DNA from: UBA7957 sp965222695
Lineage (GTDB): Bacteria > Pseudomonadota > Gammaproteobacteria > Granulosicoccales > Granulosicoccaceae
DNA: 64,000 nucleotides
Assembly: GCA_965222695.1 (NCBI GenBank)
Contig: OZ244967.1
Location: forward strand, 4,836,001-4,900,000
Reading direction: 5' to 3'
Shown: piece after piece, positions 50,755 to 59,735 of the stretch
Numbering within the stretch: position 1 is the stretch's first letter
How the letters are laid out: every line of letters starts with the position of its first letter
The notes under the pieces: model-generated
What the model saw: the letters and a program-made list of their open reading frames with translations, nothing else
Database searches by the model: none
What the model was told of the DNA's origin: nothing
Position numbers and translations under genes: made by a program

Positions 50755-51600
50755 TTATTGCCTGTTGCGGCGATTCATAAATGCCAGTCGCTCCAGCATA
50801 TGAACATCCTGCTCATTCTTGAGAAGAGCGCCATAGAGTGGTGGAATTGCATTGTCACTGTTGCTGTCGCGCAGTGCCTCCGGGGGAATCCTATCTGCCA
50901 ACAGCAGCTTTAGCCAGTCGATCAATTCGGAGGTGGAGGGCTTCTTTTTCAGCCCCGGAATGTCACGAATACTGAAAAAAACTTCCAAGGCTTGCTGAAC
51001 GAGCTTTTTTTCAATGTCCGGAAAATGCACACCGATAATCTCCTCCATCGTGGCGGTATCGGGAAATCTGATATAGTGAAAAAAACAACGCCTCAGAAAG
51101 GCATCGGGCAAGTCTTTTTCATTGTTGCTGGTAATAATGACAATCGGCCGGTGCCGGGCTTTTATCGTTTGGCGGGTTTCATACACATGAAACTCCATCT
51201 GATCCAGTTCCAGCAGCAGGTCGTTGGGGAATTCTATGTCCGCTTTATCGATTTCGTCGATCAGCAAGACAGCGGTTTGCCCGGACTCGAAAGCTTCCCA
51301 CAGCTTTCCCCTGACAATGTAATTGGCAATATCATGCACCCGCGAATCCCCCAACTGGGAGTCACGAAGGCGGGATACCGCATCGTACTCATAAAGCCCT
51401 TGCTGCGCTTTAGTTGTGGATTTGATGTGCCATTGTATCAGTTTCAGGTCAATAGCTTTCGCAACCTGCTCAGCAAGCATGGTTTTGCCGGTTCCAGGCT
51501 CGCCTTTGATCAGCAGGGGGCGTTGCAGCCGGATAGCTGCGTTGACGGCGATGCGTAAATCCTCGGTGGCGACGTACTCTTCGGTTCCGTTAAACTTCAT
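50755..51600 (-). CDS. MoxR-family AAA+ ATPase
   Basis: 281 residues from the ATG at 51600 (MKFNGTEEYVATEDL); a longer upstream frame is not family-like. Walker A is GEPGTGKTML, Walker B VLLIDEIDKAD, and the sensor region is RPIVIITSNNEKDLPDAFLRR. MoxR ATPases are chaperones for metal or cofactor insertion and pair with VWA proteins, as here. The client is not visible in the window. Confidence 0.93.
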   Translation of the reverse strand: MKFNGTEEYVATEDLRIAVNAAIRLQRPLLIKGEPGTGKTMLAEQVAKAIDLKLIQWHIKSTTKAQQGLYEYDAVSRLRDSQLGDSRVHDIANYIVRGKLWEAFESGQTAVLLIDEIDKADIEFPNDLLLELDQMEFHVYETRQTIKARHRPIVIITSNNEKDLPDAFLRRCFFHYIRFPDTATMEEIIGVHFPDIEKKLVQQALEVFFSIRDIPGLKKKPSTSELIDWLKLLLADRIPPEALRDSNSDNAIPPLYGALLKNEQDVHMLERLAFMNRRNRQ

Positions 51601-51649
51601 GTGCTGTATCCTGTTCAGATGCGATGGCTCAGGCGTTGTGAACACCCGG

Positions 51650-52357
51650 CTACTCGAGCAGTTTAATATGGAGTTGTCCTTCGGACACGCGTATATCTTC
51701 AACGCCGTCGGCGAAGGACTTCCAAAATCCGGCCTGCGTCCCGAACTCGTCGACTAAATCCACGTTTTTCAGACCGCCCAGCCAGGCGTTGGGTATAGGT
51801 ACTCCCCAGACGCTCACGCCTTTTAATACAACTACCGGCTTTTGATTGCGGAATGCCAGCTCAGTTCCGGCATTCACTTTTAGCGTTTTGCCGCCGAAAA
51901 AAGGAAAATCCGGATCCAGATGAACCAAAAGCTTGGCGCTTGCCAGATTGTCCGCCAGATCTATGACCAGGCGCTGGGCCAAATTAGTATTATTGGCCAA
52001 CAGCGCATTCAGCTCTTTTTCACTCAGGCTGATCATGCGTTTTCCGGCATCTTCACGATAGGGTTCAGGGCTTAAATCCGCTGACTCCTGTGCCTGCTCA
52101 TCGGTGATCGCCTGAGCGGTTTCGTGAGACGATGTCCCCGATTTCAACACCCCGCCCAAACCTGCCGAATCGAGTTTATCCTGTAATTGTTCTTGCTCTT
52201 TTACCGACAGCTCCACCGGTTCAAAGTCTTTTGGAAACAGCTGGGATTTTATCAACCAAAACGCAGCACCTACCGAAATGACGATGGTCAATAACATCAA
52301 TCCCAGGACCGTACCGCATCCCAGAGATTTAGCCTGCTCCTGAGATTCTGTATTCAT
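51650..52357 (-). CDS. Membrane-anchored protein upstream of the MoxR/CoxE pair
   Basis: 235 residues. One N-terminal membrane segment (about 13-37, GTVLGLMLLTIVISVGAAFW) is followed by an acidic linker and a periplasmic domain from about 110 (ISLSEKELNALLANNT.LAQRL.IDL) to the end. A similar layout is seen in gammaproteobacterial proteins of unknown role. It lies 49 bp before the MoxR start on the same strand, so it may be the first gene of a three-gene operon. No enzyme motif was seen. Confidence 0.75.
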   Translation of the reverse strand: MNTESQEQAKSLGCGTVLGLMLLTIVISVGAAFWLIKSQLFPKDFEPVELSVKEQEQLQDKLDSAGLGGVLKSGTSSHETAQAITDEQAQESADLSPEPYREDAGKRMISLSEKELNALLANNTNLAQRLVIDLADNLASAKLLVHLDPDFPFFGGKTLKVNAGTELAFRNQKPVVVLKGVSVWGVPIPNAWLGGLKNVDLVDEFGTQAGFWKSFADGVEDIRVSEGQLHIKLLE

Positions 52358-52490
52358 TGCCGCTTTCCGTCAGAAAAATCGTGAGTATATCAGGCGAGCC
52401 CAAGCTGCGCCGGGCCGGTTTGAGAAATTATGTTTCAACGGTCGCAACCGCGGGCTATGATAGTGTCATCTGGAGCGTGCAGAGACTGAT

Positions 52491-53528
52491 ATGTCGGTTG
52501 AAATCACAGTACCCGGTTCCTATGTACTGGCCTTGCTTAAATCCATTGAGTTACAAGGCCAGGACGTAAATGCACTGTTGAATTTGGCGGATATAGACGC
52601 CGAAGAGTTGTCTGAAAACTCTGCGATTTCTGCCGTCAAATTCGGCCGCTTCTATCAACAGGCCATACGCGAAACCCGGGACGAATCCTTTGGTATGTTC
52701 AGCGCGAATAAAATGCCCATAGGCTCGTTCAAGATGATGTGCTACGCCTGTCTGCATGCCCAGGATCTGGAGCATGCAGTGGCACGATGTAGCGATTTTT
52801 ACGAAATACTGCGCGGTAGCGTGATCAAACCTGTAATAGAGGTTCACGGCCAATTGGCGGCATTTCGCTTTACCGTGATAGATGCTTTACCCTATACAAC
52901 AATCAAGGAAGTGCTGAACGAAGAAGGGCCCATATTGATCCGGGCCTGGTTTTCCATGTGGCACCATTTTCTCAGCTGGCTGATAGGCCAAAGAATGGTG
53001 CTGAACAAAGCCCGGTTTACGTTCAGGCAACCGGATGATGTCTTTTATTATAAAAAATTGTTTCATTGCCCTATTGAATTTCAGCAGGATATCAACGCAC
53101 TTTACTTTGATCAGCGTTATTTGAGAGCACCCTTGGTGCAGACTGAAAAAAGTCTGCGTGCTTATCTGAAGTCTTTACCCTACCAATTGATCGTCATGCC
53201 TGATGACAGTGACAGTATGGCCTCACGGGTAAGCGCCGTCATCGGCAATGATTTCAGCCACGATATTCCGACCGCGGAAGCAGTTGCGAAACGACTGGGT
53301 TTATCGGTATCGAGTCTGCGGCGCCGACTGTTGCGGGAACAAACCTCCTATCAAAGGATTAAGGACGAGTGCCGCCAGGCGGCGGCCATGCGATTTCTGG
53401 CAGCGGAATCCATGAGTATCTGTGATGTGGCGACCATGACCGGTTTCGACGATCCCAGCACTTTTTTTCGCGCATTCAGGAAATGGACGGGTATGACACC
53501 GGGTCAATACCGTGATAGTCTGAATTGA
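52491..53528 (+). CDS. AraC-family regulator (arabinose-binding-type N-domain)
   Basis: 345 residues. The N-terminal part fits the ligand-binding domain found in OruR/ArgR-type AraC regulators (Arabinose_bd family). The C-terminal 100 residues carry the two helix-turn-helix motifs: VAKRLGLSVSSLRRRLLREQTSY and MSICDVATMTGFDDPSTFFRAFRKWTGMTPGQYR. It is 216 bp upstream of and co-directional with the NMO-fadB-fadA operon, which it probably controls. The inducer may be a fatty acid or derivative, by context. Confidence 0.92.
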   Translation: MSVEITVPGSYVLALLKSIELQGQDVNALLNLADIDAEELSENSAISAVKFGRFYQQAIRETRDESFGMFSANKMPIGSFKMMCYACLHAQDLEHAVARCSDFYEILRGSVIKPVIEVHGQLAAFRFTVIDALPYTTIKEVLNEEGPILIRAWFSMWHHFLSWLIGQRMVLNKARFTFRQPDDVFYYKKLFHCPIEFQQDINALYFDQRYLRAPLVQTEKSLRAYLKSLPYQLIVMPDDSDSMASRVSAVIGNDFSHDIPTAEAVAKRLGLSVSSLRRRLLREQTSYQRIKDECRQAAAMRFLAAESMSICDVATMTGFDDPSTFFRAFRKWTGMTPGQYRDSLN

Positions 53529-53695
53529 AATTGCAATATCGAAATCAATCTCTGTCAGCATATAAAATATAATAATTACAAAAGCTTGTAAAAATAGTGA
53601 ACGATTTTGCAAGTCACTTTGCATGCATTTGCCATTGTTTGAACCCTTTTTATCAGCGACACTTGGCACGCTTTTGGAGCGAAAGAACTCACGAG

Positions 53696-53724
53696 TTGAC
53701 ATTTGGAGCGCAGGAAGCTATCTC
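53696..53724 (+). promoter_or_regulatory. Candidate promoter of the NMO-fadBA operon
   Basis: A perfect TTGACA at 53696-53701 stands 17 bp before TATCTC, a weak -10. The NMO ATG follows with GAGGAG 10-15 bases before it. The 150 bp before this is AT-rich and may hold an AraC-type binding site. Confidence 0.35.
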
Positions 53725-53744
53725 ATCGAGGAGTAAATTAGGCG

Positions 53745-54695
53745 ATGGCACTACCGACAAGTTTTTCAGGCAGGCTGAACCTGCCGATTGTATGTGCGCC
53801 GATGTTTTTAGTGTCGGGACCGGAAATTGTCATAGAATCCTGTAAATCCGGAGTCGTGGGAACGTTTCCGGCACTCAATCAGCGTAGCAGCGAGGGCTTT
53901 GAGGACTGGTTAATTGAAATCGGACAAGCCTTGGCGGCGGAGCAAAACGCTGCGCCATTCGGCGTTAATCTGATCGTACATAAATCCAACCCGCGGCTGC
54001 AGGCCGATCTGGAACTCTGCGTCAAACACCAGGTTCCGTTGATTATCACATCGCTTGGGGCGGTCAGCGAGGTGGTTGATCGCGTACATGCCTATGGCGG
54101 AGTTGTATTTCATGATGTCATCAATATTCGCCACGCAAAAAAAGCCGCAGAGGCGGGCGTAGATGGTCTGATCGCTGTCTGCGCGGGTGCCGGCGGACAC
54201 GCAGGTACCATGAGTCCATTTGCTCTGTTGGCCGAAATTCGCCGGTTTTTCGATAAAACCGTTTTGTTGGCCGGCAGCATCAATCACGGCGCCGATGTAT
54301 TGGCAGCCCGGGTTTTAGGGGCTGATCTTGCATATATGGGTACAAGATTTATCAATACCCGGGAAAGCCGGGCTGTCGAGCAGTACAAAGAAATGATTAT
54401 TCAGTCCAAAGCGGCGGATATTATATACACCAAGGAAATCTCGGGCGTTTTTGCGAATTTCCTGATACCGAGTATACGTGCCGCCGGTATTGATCCCCAT
54501 ACCCATAAAAAGGCGGACGAAATAGATTTCGGAAAAGAACTCAAACCGGATGAAGCCAAAGCGTGGAAGAATATTTGGTCGGCCGGTCAAGGCGTTGGGT
54601 CCGTAGACGATATCCCGTCTGTGTCAGCATTGATTGCAAGGCTGGAGTCCGAATATAAAGAAGCGCGAATGCGAATTTGTGGAGAGTCGTTATGA
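53745..54695 (+). CDS. Nitronate monooxygenase/2-nitropropane dioxygenase family FMN protein
   Basis: 316 residues, ATG after GAGGAG. Family motifs are the FMN-site APMFLVSGPEIVIESCKSGVVGTFP, the VCAGAGGHAG loop and AGSINHGADVLAARVLGADLAYMGTRF. The fold is a TIM barrel; activity on alkyl nitronates is typical, but the fatty-acid context (overlap of four bases with fadB) suggests a role in redox of lipid-derived substrates. That role is inferred. Confidence 0.92.
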   Translation: MALPTSFSGRLNLPIVCAPMFLVSGPEIVIESCKSGVVGTFPALNQRSSEGFEDWLIEIGQALAAEQNAAPFGVNLIVHKSNPRLQADLELCVKHQVPLIITSLGAVSEVVDRVHAYGGVVFHDVINIRHAKKAAEAGVDGLIAVCAGAGGHAGTMSPFALLAEIRRFFDKTVLLAGSINHGADVLAARVLGADLAYMGTRFINTRESRAVEQYKEMIIQSKAADIIYTKEISGVFANFLIPSIRAAGIDPHTHKKADEIDFGKELKPDEAKAWKNIWSAGQGVGSVDDIPSVSALIARLESEYKEARMRICGESL

Positions 54696-56854
54696 ATTAT
54701 CAAGGAAATGCAATACAAGTGAGTGAGATCGAGCCAGGGTTGGTGAAAATGACGTTTGACCTGCAGGGCTCAAGCGTCAACAAGTTCAGTGCCAGTGTCC
54801 TGGATGAACTTGCCGAGGCACTGGATCGCCTGGAAGCGAGCTCAGAACTCAAAGGACTGTTGATTGAAAGCGGGAAGAAAGCGTTTATTGTAGGTGCGGA
54901 TATCACGGAATTTCTGCATCAGTTCTCTAAATCCGAATCAGAGGTAGCCGATCTCAGCCGGTTGCCAAATCGGCTTTTTTCAAGGCTGGAAGATTTGCAC
55001 TGCCCCACAGTGGTAGCGATCAACGGCGAAGCGCTGGGCGGCGGGTTCGAATTTTGCCTTGCCTGCGATTATCGGATAATGAGTAAACAAGCCAAGGTTG
55101 GCCTGCCGGAAGTGAAGCTCGGTATCATGCCCGGATGGGGGGGAACCATCCGTCTGCCGAGGCTGATCGGTGTGGATAATGCATTGGAGTGGATTTCAGG
55201 AGGTTCAGTAAAACGTTCGGGCGCCGCGTTAAAGGATGGAGCGGTCGACGCCGTGGTGGAGGCGGAAAATTTACCTTCCGCCGCTTTGGCTTTACTGAAA
55301 AATGCTGTTGATGGAACAATCGACTATGAAAAAGCGCGATCGAAGAAAACTCAGGCTGTATTGTTGAACGATATAGAAAAAACCATGGCCTTTGAATCGG
55401 CCGCCGGCCTTATCTCAGCCAAGGCAGGCCCGAATTACCCGGCTCCGATGACTGCACTGGAAACCATAAAAAAGCATGCGTCGCTGGATCGTGACGAGGC
55501 CATAGAGATAGAAGCCGCGGCATTCGCCAAGCTGGCTAAAACCGATGTCGCCGAGTGCCTGGTAGGGATTTTTCTGAAGGATCAGGCAATAAAACGCAAG
55601 GCCAGAGAGTTGACCAGAGATGCATTGCCCGTGAAAAAGGCGGCGGTTCTGGGCGCCGGTATTATGGGTGGCGGAGTCGCCTATCAATCTGCATCCACCG
55701 GCACACCTATCATTATGAAGGATATCAAGGAGCAGGCTTTGCAGGCCGGGCTGCAGGAAGCGGACAAGCTGCTATTAAAGCAAATCAACCGGGGGCGACT
55801 GGATACAGAGAAAATGGCCGGCGTTTTAAATCTTATACAGCCTACTCTCAGCTACGGCGATTTCAATACTGTGGACCTGGTTGTAGAAGCCGTAGTAGAG
55901 AATCCCAAGGTCAAACAGTCTGTCTTGTCGGAAGTGGAAAACGAGATTTCGGATAATACAATTCTAACGTCAAACACATCGACGATCTCTATCGATTTTC
56001 TGGCGAAAGCCTTAAAGCGGCCGGAAAACTTTTGCGGTATGCACTTTTTTAATCCCGTGCACATAATGCCTTTGGTTGAAGTCATACGCGGGGAAAAGAC
56101 CAGTGATGCGGCAATTGCAACTACGGTGGCTTATGCTCAGGCGATGGGGAAAACGCCGATCGTTGTCAGGGATTGTCCGGGCTTTTTGGTGAATCGAATC
56201 CTGTTTCCGGGTTTTGGCGGTTTTACCGGCCTGTTGCAGGATAATGTCGATTTCCGCCGCGCGGATAAGGTTATGGAAAAATTCGGTTGGCCCATGGGAC
56301 CGGCCTATTTGCTGGATGTGGTTGGCATTGACACCGGGTACAACGCCGCAGCCGTCATGGCCGAAGCTTTTCCGGACCGCATGAGCCATGAAGGTGAAAA
56401 TGCTATTGACGCCATGTATAACGCCAAGCGTTTCGGGCAAAAGAATGAGCGCGGATTTTATCGGTACGAACTCGATAAAAAAGGTAAACCGAAGAAACTG
56501 CCCGACGAGAGTGCGTACGAAGTACTGAAACCGACAATTAAACAAACTAAAGAGATCAGCGATGAGGAAATTGTTGAGCGCATCATGATCCCTTTTTGCC
56601 TTGAGACGGTACGCTGCCTTGAGGATGGCATAGTGGACACCCCTCACGAAGCGGATATGGGATTGATCTACGGTATTGGTTTTCCGGCCTTTCGAGGAGG
56701 GGCCTTGCATTATATCGATCAAATCGGAGTGGCTCGCTTTTGCAGGCTTTGCGAAAAATATGAATACCTGGGCAAAGCGTATCAGCCAACCGACCGGATG
56801 AAAGCAATGGCTGAGGAAGGGAAGTCTTTTTACTCTATCGAAAGCGTACAATAA
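54692..56854 (+). CDS. fadB: Fatty acid oxidation complex alpha subunit (hydratase/3-hydroxyacyl-CoA dehydrogenase)
   Basis: 720 residues from the ATG at 54692, overlapping the NMO stop. The N-terminal crotonase domain has both catalytic glutamates (GEALGGGFEF and GLPEVKLGIMPGWGGT). The dehydrogenase part begins with the NAD motif AAVLGAGIMGGGVAY, and has the catalytic histidine in CGMHFFNPVHIMPLVEV. It catalyses the second and third steps of beta-oxidation, as a complex with FadA. The length matches FadB/FadJ. Confidence 0.96.
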   Translation: MNYQGNAIQVSEIEPGLVKMTFDLQGSSVNKFSASVLDELAEALDRLEASSELKGLLIESGKKAFIVGADITEFLHQFSKSESEVADLSRLPNRLFSRLEDLHCPTVVAINGEALGGGFEFCLACDYRIMSKQAKVGLPEVKLGIMPGWGGTIRLPRLIGVDNALEWISGGSVKRSGAALKDGAVDAVVEAENLPSAALALLKNAVDGTIDYEKARSKKTQAVLLNDIEKTMAFESAAGLISAKAGPNYPAPMTALETIKKHASLDRDEAIEIEAAAFAKLAKTDVAECLVGIFLKDQAIKRKARELTRDALPVKKAAVLGAGIMGGGVAYQSASTGTPIIMKDIKEQALQAGLQEADKLLLKQINRGRLDTEKMAGVLNLIQPTLSYGDFNTVDLVVEAVVENPKVKQSVLSEVENEISDNTILTSNTSTISIDFLAKALKRPENFCGMHFFNPVHIMPLVEVIRGEKTSDAAIATTVAYAQAMGKTPIVVRDCPGFLVNRILFPGFGGFTGLLQDNVDFRRADKVMEKFGWPMGPAYLLDVVGIDTGYNAAAVMAEAFPDRMSHEGENAIDAMYNAKRFGQKNERGFYRYELDKKGKPKKLPDESAYEVLKPTIKQTKEISDEEIVERIMIPFCLETVRCLEDGIVDTPHEADMGLIYGIGFPAFRGGALHYIDQIGVARFCRLCEKYEYLGKAYQPTDRMKAMAEEGKSFYSIESVQ

Positions 56855-56868
56855 GTGGAGATGCGATT

Positions 56869-58047
56869 ATGAAACTCAATCCGAAAGATGTCGTCGTTAT
56901 TGATGCTGTTCGCTCTCCCATGGCTCGTTCGAAGGGGGGAGGATTCATCAATGTCAGAGCTGAAAATTTATCCGCCGAGCTTATCAAGGCGCTGCTGCAA
57001 AGAAACCCCGACTTCGATGTTGATCTATTGGAGGATGTCATCTGGGGTTGCGTGAATCAGACCAAGGAGCAGGGTTTTAACGTTGCACGGGCAATATCTC
57101 TTATGGCTGGACTTCCGCATTCCTGCGGCGCGCAAACTGTGAGCCGTCTGTGTGGGTCTTCAATGTCCGCCCTGCACACGGCAGCCCAGGGAATACAAAC
57201 CGGCTACGGTGAGGCTTTTGTCGTGGGCGGCGTGGAACACATGCAGCACATTCCTATGCTGCATGGTCTGGATATCAACCCGCAGCTCAGCCGCCATATC
57301 GCTAAAGCCTCGATGATGATGGGGCTTACTGCAGAATTGCTTGGGCGCATGCACGGAATTTCCCGTGAGCAGCAGGACGCATTCGGCGCACGCTCTCATC
57401 AGCGTGCGTTTGCCGCCATGCGAGAAGGGCGTTTTTCAAATGAGGTTATTCCGATTCAAGGTCACGGCGAGGACGGAAACCTGAAATTAATCGAGTCCGA
57501 TGAAGTGATTCGCGACAATGTGACTGCCGACTCCCTGTCCGAGCTGCCACCGGCGTTCGTTCCCAAAGTCGGTACAATCACCGCCGGCACTTCGTCTGCC
57601 ATCGCTGACGGAGCTTCCGCCATGTTGCTCATGTCAGCCCAGGCGGCGCAGAATTGTGGCCTGACCGCGAGAGCGAGAGTCAGGAGCATGGCTGTTTCGG
57701 GCTGCGATCCCTCCATTATGGGCTACGGGCCTGTTCCAGCCACTAAAAAAGCATTAAAGCGGGCGGGCCTGACTATGCAGGATATTCATCACGTGGAATT
57801 AAATGAAGCTTTCGCCGCGCAGGCGCTGCCGGTATTGAAGGATTTGAATCTTCTGGATGTGATGGATAAAAAGGTCAATCTGAACGGGGGAGCAATCGCG
57901 CTCGGTCATCCCTTCGGGTGCTCAGGCACACGTATATCAACCACCTTGCTGAACGTCATGCAACAAAATGACGGGCATTTCGGATTGGCGACCATGTGTA
58001 TTGGAATGGGGCAGGGAATCAGCACCATATTCGAAAGACTGGAATAA
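56869..58047 (+). CDS. fadA: 3-ketoacyl-CoA thiolase
   Basis: 392 residues. The nucleophile Cys is in TVSRLCGSSMSALH. The C-terminal His and Cys are in LNGGAIALGHPFGCSGTR and MCIGMGQG. It cleaves 3-ketoacyl-CoA to acetyl-CoA. It starts 14 bp after fadB and closes the operon. A 130-bp repeat with terminal inverted repeats begins eight bases after the stop codon. Confidence 0.97.
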   Translation: MKLNPKDVVVIDAVRSPMARSKGGGFINVRAENLSAELIKALLQRNPDFDVDLLEDVIWGCVNQTKEQGFNVARAISLMAGLPHSCGAQTVSRLCGSSMSALHTAAQGIQTGYGEAFVVGGVEHMQHIPMLHGLDINPQLSRHIAKASMMMGLTAELLGRMHGISREQQDAFGARSHQRAFAAMREGRFSNEVIPIQGHGEDGNLKLIESDEVIRDNVTADSLSELPPAFVPKVGTITAGTSSAIADGASAMLLMSAQAAQNCGLTARARVRSMAVSGCDPSIMGYGPVPATKKALKRAGLTMQDIHHVELNEAFAAQALPVLKDLNLLDVMDKKVNLNGGAIALGHPFGCSGTRISTTLLNVMQQNDGHFGLATMCIGMGQGISTIFERLE

Positions 58048-58054
58048 CACTGGC

Positions 58055-58183
58055 CAGATTTGCTTCTGATTTTATGCAGCACATCCGTGTGCTTCATCCC
58101 TTTCGGGGCTAAGGTTTAAAGCGCTCCCGGCGTTTTAGTCGTTGCGTAGAATCACTTTGAGCCTCAAATCAGAAGCAAATCTG
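58055..58183. repeat. 129-bp MITE-like repeat with 18-bp terminal inverted repeats
   Basis: The ends are perfect 18-bp inverted repeats (CAGATTTGCTTCTGATTT at 58055-58072, complement at 58166-58183). The interior shares TGATTTTATGCAGCACATCC and more with copy 2. Eight bases after fadA it may also terminate transcription. Confidence 0.85.
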
Positions 58184-58271
58184 AAATAAATCAGCACCTT
58201 CTTCGCGAATCCCGATATCGGCGTCAGCTACTGGCAAAGATATATTTTCAATGCTACTGTTAGAGACTGTC

Positions 58272-58298
58272 TAAGAGCCTGTTTAATATCTCTATGCC
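58272..58298. repeat. Dispersed repeat, left arm
   Basis: Reads TAAGAGCCTGTTTAATATC and on. It is the inverted partner of 58457-58480, and its complement with flank matches 47158-47196. Confidence 0.7.
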
Positions 58299-58318
58299 TA
58301 TTGCGAATTTGCCGAATT

Positions 58319-58437
58319 TGGCCGGATTTCCTCCTGATTTTATGCAGCACATCCGCGTGCTTTACCTCTTTCGAGGCTCACGTTCAAGACGCGCCTGGCG
58401 TTTGAGTCGTTGCGTCGAATCACTATGCGCCTCAAAT
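58319..58437. repeat. Second copy of the 130-bp repeat
   Basis: About 80% alike to 58052-58166 in the same orientation, from GGCC-GATTT to the CGCCTCAAAT region. Its right terminal repeat is replaced by AAGCAATTCTCGCGAC. It is enclosed by the arms of the dispersed repeat, so one element sits inside the other. Confidence 0.75.
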
Positions 58438-58456
58438 AAGCAATTCTCGCGACAGC

Positions 58457-58480
58457 GGAGAAATCATAGGCAGGCTTTAA
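58457..58480. repeat. Dispersed repeat, right arm
   Basis: GGAGAAATCATAGGCAGGCT followed by TTAA is a diverged inverted copy of the left arm at 58272-58298, preceded by TCTCGCGAC as seen complementarily in the 16562-16647 palindrome. Confidence 0.6.
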
Positions 58481-58557
58481 ATGCCGGATTTAAGTCATTA
58501 TCGCTCAATAAATAAAACTTTATTCATTTCGAGGCATCTTTTTAAGGAGCATGTGTT

Positions 58558-59298
58558 GTGGGTAAATCGGGAGGCACAAACTCACCGAGACTGAGAGTAA
58601 TCGGTAGAGAACGGGACTGCGGTCAATGCGAAGCGAGAGAACGCTGTCCCGGAGCTGAGTTAAGCACTGAGGAACTGGAACAGCTGAGTAACATCAGCGT
58701 CACGCGTGGACCTTTTCAGGCCGGGGACGCTATCTACCGGATGGAAGGCCGTTTCAAATCTTTATATGTGATTCAAAAGGGTGCAATAAAAGTCGAATCC
58801 GTATCCGAGGACGGTGTCAATCTCGTCGACGGGTTTTATTTTCCGGGCCAGTTGGTCGGTGTCGATGCCATCGGCGATACGCATTACCGCAATGATGCCG
58901 TTGCCATGGAAACGACCTGGGTATGTGAAATCCCTTATTCAAAACTGCAATCCCTTTGCATTCAAATTCCACAGCTGCAAAAAAATATTTTTAAATTGTT
59001 GGGCAGTCATATCCGGCAGATTAACGACAATATGGTTCACAGCCGTTATCTGTCGGCGGAAAAGCGCGTTTTATTATTTTTGGAAACCCTCAGCGAAAGC
59101 AATGTGATCAAGAAAAATACCAGCGGTCAGGTACACCTGCCTATGTCCAAGGGCGATATGGCGTGTTACCTGGGGTTGAGACCAGAATCCCTTAGCCGGG
59201 CTTTGGGAAAATTGGTCAGTGAAGGACTTATTCGGAACCACGCTAAAAAGATTGAGCTTTTAGAGACGGACACCTCCTTCGAGCTGGCCTATAAATAA
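58558..59298 (+). CDS. fnr: FNR-type oxygen-sensing transcription regulator
   Basis: 246 residues starting with GTG, eight bases after AAGGAG. The N-terminal DCGQCEARERC has C-x2-C-x5-C, and a fourth cysteine lies in TTWVCEIPY, the four ligands of the [4Fe-4S] cluster. A cNMP-like beta-roll (ending about 140) and a helix-turn-helix follow with LPMSKGDMACYLGLRPESLSRALGKL, where E..SR contacts the DNA. It switches gene expression to anaerobic life when oxygen is absent. It is monocistronic by layout. Confidence 0.96.
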   Translation: MGKSGGTNSPRLRVIGRERDCGQCEARERCPGAELSTEELEQLSNISVTRGPFQAGDAIYRMEGRFKSLYVIQKGAIKVESVSEDGVNLVDGFYFPGQLVGVDAIGDTHYRNDAVAMETTWVCEIPYSKLQSLCIQIPQLQKNIFKLLGSHIRQINDNMVHSRYLSAEKRVLLFLETLSESNVIKKNTSGQVHLPMSKGDMACYLGLRPESLSRALGKLVSEGLIRNHAKKIELLETDTSFELAYK

Positions 59299-59354
59299 GG
59301 CCGATGGCTTGATTTAAAGAGCCGTTTTAACAAATATGGCTCCTCGGTTAGCGA

Positions 59355-59678
59355 TCAGGTGGATTCTGTTTCCGCCGAATATTCCGGATGAGTCAAGATA
59401 AAATGCTTCAGAACAAGCTGTAACTTTTCTACTTGTTCCTCGTGCCCGTTTCTCCTGGCTTCCTCGATATCGTCCACAATGATTCGACGAATCATGGGTA
59501 CTCCCTCGGGCGAATGGATAAGGTATTCTGCCAGCTCAATGGCAACGACATCGGGCACATGTTCATGGACCGCAATGGCCTGAATTTCTTCCTCGGTGAG
59601 TTCACAAAGCCCCAGGCAGTCAATTAAAGATAACACGATATATCCCCTTCTCTGTGTGTGGTCAAAACCATCGATCAT
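59355..59678 (-). CDS. Conserved hypothetical protein, soluble helical
   Basis: 107 residues, with no signal peptide or membrane segment. It is rich in Glu, Ile and Leu and is predicted all-helical (SLIDCLGLCELTEEEIQAIA, RRIIVDDIEEARRNGHEEQVEKL cut at the middle). The pattern resembles small uncharacterised gammaproteobacterial proteins. It is convergent with fnr and lies 57 bp upstream of the flavodoxin-like gene end region. Function is unknown. Confidence 0.65.
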   Translation of the reverse strand: MIDGFDHTQRRGYIVLSLIDCLGLCELTEEEIQAIAVHEHVPDVVAIELAEYLIHSPEGVPMIRRIIVDDIEEARRNGHEEQVEKLQLVLKHFILTHPEYSAETEST

Positions 59679-59735
59679 TCTTTACTTACAGTGTCCATTC
59701 TAAAGTAAAGCATTCCAAAGAGTAACTGAGCTTCG

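Larger units (their letters stand above)
58048..58557. other. 510-bp repeat-rich gap between fadA and fnr
   Basis: The gap holds two related repeats of about 130 bp (58055-58183 and 58319-58437) and both arms of the dispersed palindromic repeat, which enclose the second copy. The last 60 bp are AT-rich and include the fnr ribosome-binding site. No gene is present. Confidence 0.8.

Noticed and set aside
56012..56851. 279-codon open frame antisense to fadB
   Set aside because: The sense strand encodes the conserved dehydrogenase domain; the antisense translation resembles no protein.
58048..58190. Simple terminator of fadA
   Set aside because: The stem-forming ends are 110 bp apart and the interior is repeated nearby, which fits a MITE-like repeat better than a terminator; termination remains possible as a side effect.
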